Of a stretch of DNA of 64,000 bases, positions 27,282 through 35,110 are shown piece by piece. Both the position numbers and the translations under genes were made by a program. The stretch is from Agathobacter sp. (GTDB taxonomy: Bacteria > Bacillota > Clostridia > Lachnospirales > Lachnospiraceae): assembly GCA_022772675.1 (NCBI GenBank), contig JALEZW010000013.1, positions 1 through 64,000 on the forward strand, in the 5' to 3' direction. Under the pieces are notes generated by a model that did no database searches, was not told where the DNA came from, and saw only the letters and a program-made list of their open reading frames with translations. Position 1 is the first letter of the stretch. Each line of letters starts with the position of its first letter.

Positions 27282-30200
27282 TTATTTCAATTTACGAATA
27301 ACATCTCCTATTTCTTTTTGATTATCTGGAATATATATTAATAAATTCTCAACCTTACTTTTATTTAATTGTGCATTATTCGAGATGGACTGTCTCTCTT
27401 TCCTCAATTGTCCCTCAATATAAAATTTCAAAAATGTAAAATCATATTTGATTGTATTATCTTTGGGCATAATTGTGCCGGATACATCTGAAATATAAAA
27501 TTCTGTATTGTTATCGAATATTTGTATTGTTCCTGCTTTTGCACCTTTCCTGCTCCAGATTAATGTTTTTCCTTTTAACATTGTTTTTCCCGGAATATTC
27601 TTTTGGACAAAATACGCCGGTCCATCCGTTGCTGCTGTAAATACAGGGATATCTCCCGGATTCTGATATGCATCTTCTTTAGAGAACTGACTTCCCTGAT
27701 ATACATAAAACAAATCCATTATCCTTACAGGTTCATAAATATCAGAACTAATATCACGGGAAAAGAAGTCAACTAATTGTTCTTTGGAAATAGATCCACT
27801 CTGTAGAATTTCCATAATATTTTCTATCATCACAGGCTCTCTCTTTTCTCCTAAATATCGTTCACTATCTACGTTCATGTCAACATCAACTATATTCTCC
27901 AACTTTGAAAAAATAATCTCGCCATCCTCAATTTCAATATAATCTATTTCATCTAACTTAGCCTGTTCTGTCGCAGATAAAATGTATTCATTTTGCAATT
28001 CTTCTTTTACCAAATCAATATCACACAATTTATCCTCCAGTTCTTTCCCGTCAAGTGTACTGAAATATTCCAAGAACTTTTCTTTCAAAGTTTTGCATGT
28101 AATCTTTTTCTTATTGACGCGCTCATATTTCTCCAGCCTAAAAAAGCCCCATTTTTTCCCTGGCACGCAGTCCCAATTCCTGCCATTCCACGTTTCTAAT
28201 CGGCGAACCTGATCCCAATTTGAATCTTTTAAATAAGTTTTTGCATTCCAGGCCCTTTCCAATTTAGAAAAATATTCTAATGTATTGTCATATGATTCAA
28301 AACAAGGTTCGAAATCATTATGCAAAAATTCATTTACCTCTTTCGTTGTACCATCATTTAAAATAACTGGACTTGAGGTTATTTTATTGGTCCTATATCG
28401 ATTCTTGGAATTTGCTCTTCCATCGCACATAGAAATATACATAAATGTACTTTTATCAATTTTTCTATTATAATTAAACTCTTCAGGTGCCAATTTCTGA
28501 AGTACAATGGCATACGTTTTTTCCATTGCATAGGGTGAAAAAGTATACTCCGGCAAACTAACTATTCCTAACACATCGCATCTTGATATCATATAATCTC
28601 TTATAGGCTTATTAGTCGGATTTTCCAATATAGAATCTGGCACAATAATTATAGCAACTCCGCCATCAGATACCTTATCTATCCCTTGCATTTTTCCAGG
28701 TTTTAACAAATCTATACATTCACGTAATGCATTTGCCTCTAACGAGTTCCCATATACTTTTATACCATTTTGCATAATTTGATTTGTAGCATCTGTTACT
28801 TTTCCATAAGGAACATTTGTTAATAATAAATCTACATTTCCCAACTCGTCAGCAGATGATACACCTGTTTTTTCCCTCAATATAACCTTCTGTATAATAT
28901 CTTCATCGCATATTTCATTTTCGCCATAACATTCCATTATATCATCAAGCTCAATTGAAAACTCCCTATCAACATACACTTTTAAAAAATTATTAATATC
29001 TTCTACATTCTTAGATATTTCTCTCATTATCTCTTGTCTTGACGACAATGCCATAATATCATACTTACTATCTTTTTTAGTTTTGTATAAAAAATGCTTT
29101 TTCCAGTTAATTGAAGTATTGACTTTAGATAAATTTGTCTTACCATCTCCAACTAAATACATATTCAATTGTGCTGCCAAAACCCCATTTTTATCAAATC
29201 CATAAATGGAGTTTTTCGTTACCTGATTTATTTCATCATCAGACAAATCAAACTTTTTTCTAATAAAATGAACAAATTCATACAGAAATCCTCCCGATCC
29301 ACAAAATGGATCAACAATATTCTTATATTCCAGTTCATCTTTTGACCACTTCAAATAATTATTATATACAGCTCCAATTAATGGTCGTATTGTATGACGA
29401 GGTGTATAATATTCTCCTTGTTCTTTTTTCACATCCTTCGTTGCAAGTTCTTCATAGATAAATCCATATAAATCCATTCCTCTATCTTGTGATAACTCAT
29501 AAAGCTGAGCTGCACACTCTACATACAGTTTGGAAATCTTATTATCCTCATCACCAATTATCTCTTTTAGCTCAGTCCACATACTATATAAGATTTGTTC
29601 ATATGTTATTTGCGATGATTTTAATTTTTTTATTGCACTATCAATTTCTATGTCTTTTGTTTGGCCATACACAGAAGACAATACCGTCATAACAAAAGCT
29701 TTATTTTTCTGAATTTTCTCACTTCCTCTAATTATTCTGGCTATATTATTGATTAATCCTTTTTCATCCTGTTCTCTATTTATAGCGGTCTTCTTTGGAA
29801 ACTGTTCAAGAATAATTTTACTATTGCTATGAGATGCATCGTCAATTGGTTCGTTATTAATCAATACTTTTTCATTTCCCGTTACCAGTGAATATAATGA
29901 TAAATACACATTCTGACCATCATATACAATTAGAACCAGCTCTTTATTGTGAATCTTCTTTACAAATTTTTTTTGTTCTTCTGTTAAGGATTTACTCAAA
30001 AAACCACTTGCATATTTTCTGATTTGAACAATTCCAAGATGTAAATTACCTGTAGATTCCAGTTCAAGCAGTCCCATTAAATCCTCTGCCTTTTCTCCCG
30101 AAAAGAAATATGCATCACACGATCCCTTCCCCCTTATGCCCGAATTTGCCGAAGGAATTATACTATCCACCTCTATATATCCTGTTCTTTTAACTCTGAA

Positions 30201-30302
30201 AGAATATCCTTTATTATTCATAATAAGTCTAAAAAAACTATACACAATATCTTCATTTGTTGTCTCAGATCCATTATATTTAGGTATCAACATTCTATTC
30301 AT
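27282..30302 (-). CDS. Single-chain N-6 adenine methylase with C-terminal HsdS-like specificity domain (type IIG/I-like R-M protein)
   Basis: GEYYTPRHTIRPLIGAV, motif I VDPFCGSGGFLYEF, motif IV-like LLTNVPYGK, C-terminal TRD-like GSQFSKEDAYQNPGDIPVFTAATDGPAYFV...SNNAQLNKSKVENLLIYIP. Confidence 0.9.
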   Translation of the reverse strand: MNRMLIPKYNGSETTNEDIVYSFFRLIMNNKGYSFRVKRTGYIEVDSIIPSANSGIRGKGSCDAYFFSGEKAEDLMGLLELESTGNLHLGIVQIRKYASGFLSKSLTEEQKKFVKKIHNKELVLIVYDGQNVYLSLYSLVTGNEKVLINNEPIDDASHSNSKIILEQFPKKTAINREQDEKGLINNIARIIRGSEKIQKNKAFVMTVLSSVYGQTKDIEIDSAIKKLKSSQITYEQILYSMWTELKEIIGDEDNKISKLYVECAAQLYELSQDRGMDLYGFIYEELATKDVKKEQGEYYTPRHTIRPLIGAVYNNYLKWSKDELEYKNIVDPFCGSGGFLYEFVHFIRKKFDLSDDEINQVTKNSIYGFDKNGVLAAQLNMYLVGDGKTNLSKVNTSINWKKHFLYKTKKDSKYDIMALSSRQEIMREISKNVEDINNFLKVYVDREFSIELDDIMECYGENEICDEDIIQKVILREKTGVSSADELGNVDLLLTNVPYGKVTDATNQIMQNGIKVYGNSLEANALRECIDLLKPGKMQGIDKVSDGGVAIIIVPDSILENPTNKPIRDYMISRCDVLGIVSLPEYTFSPYAMEKTYAIVLQKLAPEEFNYNRKIDKSTFMYISMCDGRANSKNRYRTNKITSSPVILNDGTTKEVNEFLHNDFEPCFESYDNTLEYFSKLERAWNAKTYLKDSNWDQVRRLETWNGRNWDCVPGKKWGFFRLEKYERVNKKKITCKTLKEKFLEYFSTLDGKELEDKLCDIDLVKEELQNEYILSATEQAKLDEIDYIEIEDGEIIFSKLENIVDVDMNVDSERYLGEKREPVMIENIMEILQSGSISKEQLVDFFSRDISSDIYEPVRIMDLFYVYQGSQFSKEDAYQNPGDIPVFTAATDGPAYFVQKNIPGKTMLKGKTLIWSRKGAKAGTIQIFDNNTEFYISDVSGTIMPKDNTIKYDFTFLKFYIEGQLRKERQSISNNAQLNKSKVENLLIYIPDNQKEIGDVIRKLK

Positions 30303-30324
30303 AAATTATTTCTCCTTTTTACCT

Positions 30325-30353
30325 ATTATAGAACAAATGTTCTGATTATGCAA
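30325..30353 (-). promoter_or_regulatory. Promoter of the R-M-like gene with embedded LexA/SOS-type box
   Basis: Minus strand TTGCAT-(17 bp)-TATAAT; GAACATTTGTTC (30331-30342) lies in the spacer adjacent to -10. Confidence 0.7.
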
Positions 30354-30609
30354 GTTTTTTTCTATAGACATCGTTCATTATTGTTTCATGAACTCTTAGC
30401 CGGGAAAGGTGATTCCTTTATTCTATGAAAAAAAGGAGGATTGCCTCAGTTACGTGAAAATTAAGGTATCAATTCTCAGTAACAGGTCCTATGATTAGTT
30501 TAAAGGACACTATCCTAAAATGCAATAAGCAGATTGAAATAAATTATCGTTGCTGCTCACGGATTTCATACTCTGTTTCCCTCCTTTTGCGAAATCTCCT
30601 TTGCACAAC

Positions 30610-30647
30610 CAAAAACTGCCGGTTATCAAATAACCGACAGTTCCTTT
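30610..30647 (-). terminator. Terminator downstream of galT
   Basis: AAGGAACTGTCGGTTATTTGATAACCGGCAGTTTTT on the minus strand. Confidence 0.75.
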
Positions 30648-30719
30648 AAATCGTAATCTTAAAATCCTCTACTCCGCAAGCGAGATATCATCTTACCATA
30701 CCGGGAATACCGCGACAAG

Positions 30720-32258
30720 CTATGAATGATTTACCGTGTCGATGAATTTAAGGAATGCTTCTCTGCCTTCCTCTGTACATTTATACACTCCCGCATCCTC
30801 CAGCACTTCCTTAAAGACCAGTCCGATCTCCTTATTAAGAATGTCCATGACATTATCATCGGTAATGGAAGAATACTTTGGCAGGAACTCCTCTGCCCAA
30901 TCTGCGTGGGAAGCAAGAGTCTCTGTGGAGCGCAGATCTTTTCCAGTAACCAGTGCATCGGCAAGTTCTGCCATTTCATCCTTTAATCGTGCCGGAAGCA
31001 CAGCAAGTCCCATGACTTCAATCAATCCGATATTTTCTTTCTTGATATGGTGCAGCTTTGCATGGGGATGATACACTCCCAGGGGATGCTCCTCTGTGGT
31101 AATGTTGTTTCGCAGTACCAGATCCAGTTCAAAATCATCTCCGCGTCTTCTGGCAATGGGAGTGATGGTGTTGTGGGGCTCCCCCTCCGTCTCTGCATAG
31201 ATAAAGGCATCCTCATCCGTATAGCCTCTCCAGGCAAGCAAAATCTTATCTGCCAGTTCTATCAGCCGTTCCTTATCCGGTCCGCTGATACGAATTACAG
31301 ACATGGGCCATTTTACGATTCCTGCTTTCACATCGGAAAAACCGGTAAACTGAATTTCCTTTTCCACCTGCGCTTTTGCCATGGCAAAGGTATAGTGCCC
31401 GCCCTGGAAATGGTCATGGCTTAAAATGGAACCACCTACAATCGGCAGATCCGCATTGGAACCTACAAAATAGTGGGGAAACTGCGTCACGAAATCCAAA
31501 AGTTTTCCAAAGGTTGCCCGCTCGATTTTCATAGGTGTATGTTTCGAATTAAACACTATGCAGTGCTCATTGTAGTAAACATACGGCGAATACTGGAAAA
31601 ACCAGTCGCTGTCATTGATGGTAACTGGAATTATTCTGTGGTTCTGGCGCGCCGGATGGTTTACTCGTCCTGCATACCCCTCATTTTCCTTACAGAGCTG
31701 GCACTTGGGATAGGCACTCTGCTTTGCGTTCTTTGCCGCAGCGATTGCCTTCGGATCCTTCTCCGGCTTGGAGAGATTGATGGTGACATCCAATGTCCCG
31801 TATTCCGTATCCACGGTCCACTTTCTGTCTTTTTTGATTCGCTGTCTTCTGATATAATTACTGTCACAGCTTAATTTATAAAAATAGTCTGTTGCTGCCT
31901 GAGGTGAATCATGGTGATATAAATCCCGGAATTTTGCCCGGATTTCACTGGGACGAGCCAAAAGGCATCCCATAATTTTTGTGTCAAACAGATCCTTGTA
32001 GACAATACTGTTCTCTTTCATGATGCCATGGTCATAGGCATAGGTCATCATTTCATCCAAAATCCCCTCTAAGGCTGCCTCCGCACTCTCCTGGGTCAAC
32101 GGCTGTTTTTTCTCCTGTGCAAAAAATACCTCATCGGAAATTTCATCCACACCAAACAGTTCCAGCAGACGGTTGATGGTGTACACTTTATCTGCCGGCT
32201 CCACCAGACCGGTTGCAAGGCCATAATCAACTAAATCCAAAATATTTTCCTGAATCAT
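30720..32258 (-). CDS. galT: UDP-glucose--hexose-1-phosphate uridylyltransferase
   Basis: CQLCKENEGYAGRVNHPARQNHRIIPVTINDSDWFFQYSPYVYYNEHCIVFN, SHDHFQGGHYTF. Confidence 0.95.
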   Translation of the reverse strand: MIQENILDLVDYGLATGLVEPADKVYTINRLLELFGVDEISDEVFFAQEKKQPLTQESAEAALEGILDEMMTYAYDHGIMKENSIVYKDLFDTKIMGCLLARPSEIRAKFRDLYHHDSPQAATDYFYKLSCDSNYIRRQRIKKDRKWTVDTEYGTLDVTINLSKPEKDPKAIAAAKNAKQSAYPKCQLCKENEGYAGRVNHPARQNHRIIPVTINDSDWFFQYSPYVYYNEHCIVFNSKHTPMKIERATFGKLLDFVTQFPHYFVGSNADLPIVGGSILSHDHFQGGHYTFAMAKAQVEKEIQFTGFSDVKAGIVKWPMSVIRISGPDKERLIELADKILLAWRGYTDEDAFIYAETEGEPHNTITPIARRRGDDFELDLVLRNNITTEEHPLGVYHPHAKLHHIKKENIGLIEVMGLAVLPARLKDEMAELADALVTGKDLRSTETLASHADWAEEFLPKYSSITDDNVMDILNKEIGLVFKEVLEDAGVYKCTEEGREAFLKFIDTVNHS

Positions 32259-32308
32259 CGCACTCTTCTCCTACAATATAAATCCTTATTCCCATTGGTA
32301 TCCAATTC

Positions 32309-33478
32309 TTAAACCAGACGGCTTGGTCCGTCTCCCACCTCTACCACATAAAATTCCGGTGTCTTTCCCACCTTCTCCTCATAAACCTTTGTCAGCTGCT
32401 CCTTAAAGGTATCAATTGCTTCATCCTTCACAATGCTGACAGTACATCCGCCGAATCCGCCTCCGGTAATGCGGGAGCCGATCACGCCGGGAATCTTCCA
32501 TGCCTCCTCTGCAAGGATATCACACTCCTCGCAGGATGTCTCATAGTCATCCCGCAGGGAAACATGGGAGGCATTCATCAGCTTTCCAAAGGTCTCAATA
32601 TCTTTATTCTTTAAAGCATCCACTGCCTTTATAGTACGCTGGTTCTCATAAACAGCATGCTTTGCACGGCGGCGGTTTGTCTCATCCTTAATGGAGGATT
32701 TATATTTCTCAAATTCCTCCTCCGTTAACTCTCCCAGACTCTTGATTCCGCATACTTCCTGCAGATCTTTCAGTGCCTGCGCGCTCTCATTTCGTCTGTC
32801 ATTGTAGGCAGAGGTAACCAGGCTGTGCTTAACCAGGCTGTTGGTTACCACAATCTTTGCTCCCTCCAGTGCAATGGGTGCATAAGTATAGGAGAGATCG
32901 GCCGTATCAAGGAAAATGGCATTGTCCTTCTTTCCCATTGCGGAAGCAAACTGATCCATGATTCCGCAGTTGCATCCATTGAAATTATTCTCTGAATACT
33001 GGCCGATGAGTGCCAGATCCTGATTGGTCACGTCAAAGCCAAACATATCCTTTAACATATATCCGGTTACCACCTCAAGGGATGCCGAGGAGGAAAGACC
33101 GGATCCATTTGGAATATTTCCATAAAGTACGATATCCAGTCCACAGTCCAGCTTCATGCCGCGTCCCTCAAATGCCCAGATCACCCCCACCGGATAATTG
33201 GTCCACTCACCATCCTCCTTGGGTTTCATCTCATCCAGGGAGATTTCAATAACCCCAGGTTTTTCAAAATTCATGGAATAAAACCGAAGGGTTCTGTCGG
33301 TGCGCTTTCTTGCTGCCATATAGGTACCGATTGTCAGTGCACACGGAAAAACATGGCCGCCGTTGTAATCTGTATGTTCACCGATTAAATTTACACGTCC
33401 CGGTGCAAAATACACACGGATTTCTCCTTCGTCTCCAAACAGTTCCCCAAACTTTGCTAATACATCATTCTCAATCAT
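32309..33478 (-). CDS. galK: Galactokinase
   Basis: FAPGRVNLIGEHTDYNGGHVFPCALTIGTY, NGSGLSSSASLEV, RITGGGFGGCTVSIV. Confidence 0.97.
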   Translation of the reverse strand: MIENDVLAKFGELFGDEGEIRVYFAPGRVNLIGEHTDYNGGHVFPCALTIGTYMAARKRTDRTLRFYSMNFEKPGVIEISLDEMKPKEDGEWTNYPVGVIWAFEGRGMKLDCGLDIVLYGNIPNGSGLSSSASLEVVTGYMLKDMFGFDVTNQDLALIGQYSENNFNGCNCGIMDQFASAMGKKDNAIFLDTADLSYTYAPIALEGAKIVVTNSLVKHSLVTSAYNDRRNESAQALKDLQEVCGIKSLGELTEEEFEKYKSSIKDETNRRRAKHAVYENQRTIKAVDALKNKDIETFGKLMNASHVSLRDDYETSCEECDILAEEAWKIPGVIGSRITGGGFGGCTVSIVKDEAIDTFKEQLTKVYEEKVGKTPEFYVVEVGDGPSRLV

Positions 33479-33552
33479 TTGTCTTCTCCTTTTCATTCTT
33501 CTTATGCACCTGTGAAAAAGCGTACCGCAGGTGCCCTTCACTTGATAATTCC

Positions 33553-33580
33553 ATTATACCAAGTGATATAAACTTTGCAA
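33553..33580 (-). promoter_or_regulatory. Sigma-A-type promoter of galK
   Basis: Minus strand TTGCAA-(16 bp)-TATAAT. Confidence 0.65.
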
Positions 33581-33596
33581 TACGCTTTTTGGAAGT

Positions 33597-33625
33597 TGCA
33601 ACATTCCTTTGAACTTATGCAACAT
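33597..33625 (-). promoter_or_regulatory. Two ATGTTGCA direct repeats spaced 21 bp upstream of the galK -35
   Basis: TGCAACAT on + strand at 33597-33604 and 33618-33625. Confidence 0.45.
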
Positions 33626-33637
33626 AATTACATATTT

Positions 33638-34747
33638 TTATTTTTGAAAGTCCCGGATAACCTCCAGTGCCGGAAGGACATTTCCATCATAGTCAAATAA
33701 TGCCTGATTTGCCCACTCATTTCCACAGGGACCGGGATCCTTCATATACTTTAAGGATGCAGGTGTTGCCCATCCGCTGCCAGGTACCGGAATCCACGCA
33801 GGCTCCCACCAGAAAAAGCCTGATCCCTTGTCATTCTGCACACGGGCTACGCGGTTTAATAAATCCTTCGTAAACTCTGCCTGTCCCTCTTTCGTCATGG
33901 GATACTCTATCTTTGCCACCAGTTCCGGCTTTGTGGCATACCCCTTACGCTCACTGTCCCCAAGCTTTTCGTAATCTTTGTAATCCTCCATGGTATATCC
34001 CATGGAAACCTCTGCAATAATGATTTCCTTTCCATAGCGGGCTGCCATGTCATTCATGTTGTCCTCCAGCATTTGAAGTGTTCCATGCCAGAATGGATAA
34101 TAGGACATGCCGATATAGTCAAAATCCTCTCCCCGCTCCATATAATGGTCGAACCAGTCCCGGTACATCTCATTATTTCCGCCATTATCCAGATGAATCA
34201 TAAGCGGAATCTCCGCTTTTACCTCACGGCAGGCTTTGATTCCCGCACTGATAAATCTTGCAATGTTATCATAGTTGGGTTTCTGTCCCTCCGGCCAGAG
34301 CAGACCATTGGTCACCTCATTTCCCACCTGGACCATGGTAACATGAACGCCTGCATCAAGCACTGCTTGTAACGATTCTTTTGTATAGTCATAGACTGCC
34401 TGCTCCAGCTGGTCAGCGTTGTAAAAAGCCCAAGCCTTTGGCTTAATCTGTTTCCCCGGATCTGCCCAGAAATCACTGTAGTGGAAATTCAAAAGGACTC
34501 CAAACCCTGCATCGGTTACACGCTTTCCGATGGCAATGGTCTCTGCCAGATCATTGCAGCCTGCTCCGTAGGCTTCCCCACTCTCAGAATAGGGATGATT
34601 CCAAAGACGAAGGCGGATGGTATCCACATCGTAATCCTTCATAATATCCAGAATGTCTCTTTCTTTTCCCTGGTCGTAATATTTTGCGCCGCAACGCTCT
34701 AATTCCAGCATGGTTGAAAGATCCATGCCCTTAATAAATCTGCTCAC
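33638..34747 (-). CDS. Arabinogalactan endo-beta-1,4-galactanase (GH53), probable GTG start
   Basis: VDTIRLRLWNHPYSESGEAYGAGCNDLAETI, VGNEVTNGLLWPEG, IIIAEVSMGYT; AGGAG RBS before GTG at 34747; no signal peptide. Confidence 0.9.
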   Translation of the reverse strand: MSRFIKGMDLSTMLELERCGAKYYDQGKERDILDIMKDYDVDTIRLRLWNHPYSESGEAYGAGCNDLAETIAIGKRVTDAGFGVLLNFHYSDFWADPGKQIKPKAWAFYNADQLEQAVYDYTKESLQAVLDAGVHVTMVQVGNEVTNGLLWPEGQKPNYDNIARFISAGIKACREVKAEIPLMIHLDNGGNNEMYRDWFDHYMERGEDFDYIGMSYYPFWHGTLQMLEDNMNDMAARYGKEIIIAEVSMGYTMEDYKDYEKLGDSERKGYATKPELVAKIEYPMTKEGQAEFTKDLLNRVARVQNDKGSGFFWWEPAWIPVPGSGWATPASLKYMKDPGPCGNEWANQALFDYDGNVLPALEVIRDFQK

Positions 34748-34763
34748 TTTTTCTCCTCTCCTA

Positions 34764-34823
34764 TCTAGACAGTATGTAATGAACTCCATATTGTCTAGAC
34801 AATATGTAATGAACTCCGCATTG
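34764..34823 (-). repeat. Two 30-bp tandem repeats with an 18-bp perfect palindrome at the junction
   Basis: TCTAGACAGTATGTAATGAACTCCATATTG / TCTAGACAATATGTAATGAACTCCGCATTG (27/30); ATATTGTCTAGACAATAT at 34788-34805. Confidence 0.9.
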
Positions 34824-34857
34824 TCCGGTAACTCCTGTTTCAACTTCACCGTATATG

Positions 34858-34891
34858 AAAAAATCGTGCGGCAGAGCCGCACGGTTTCTTC
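34858..34891 (-). terminator. Terminator after the zinc-ribbon gene
   Basis: AAACCGTGCGGCTCTGCCGCACGATTTTTT on the minus strand. Confidence 0.75.
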
Positions 34892-35110
34892 TTAGTCAAA
34901 ATCAAACTTATCAAACCTCTTGTTCATTGCCTTATATCGGAAGCGTACCATCTCATTTTTTTCCAAAACATCCTCTTCCGTTCCTCTGTACTGGCATCGG
35001 ATGCAGCTGTACATCTTTGTATCTTTGTCATAGAACATGTCAATATCAAGATCCCTCATAAAGCATGACGGGCATCTGTAATTTAATTTGCCTTTTCCAA
35101 GTTGAGCCAT
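34892..35110 (-). CDS. Small zinc-ribbon protein
   Basis: YRCPSCFMRDLDIDMFYDKDTKMYSCIRCQYRG; overlaps the end of the preceding NodB-like gene. Confidence 0.75.
   Translation of the reverse strand: MAQLGKGKLNYRCPSCFMRDLDIDMFYDKDTKMYSCIRCQYRGTEEDVLEKNEMVRFRYKAMNKRFDKFDFD

Noticed and set aside
34748-34882. Upstream extension of the GH53 ORF (MRLCRTIFSYTVKLKQELPDNAEFITYCLDNMEFITYCLD...)
   Set aside because: Encoded by the 30-bp tandem repeats; RBS AGGAG plus GTG at 34747 is the better start
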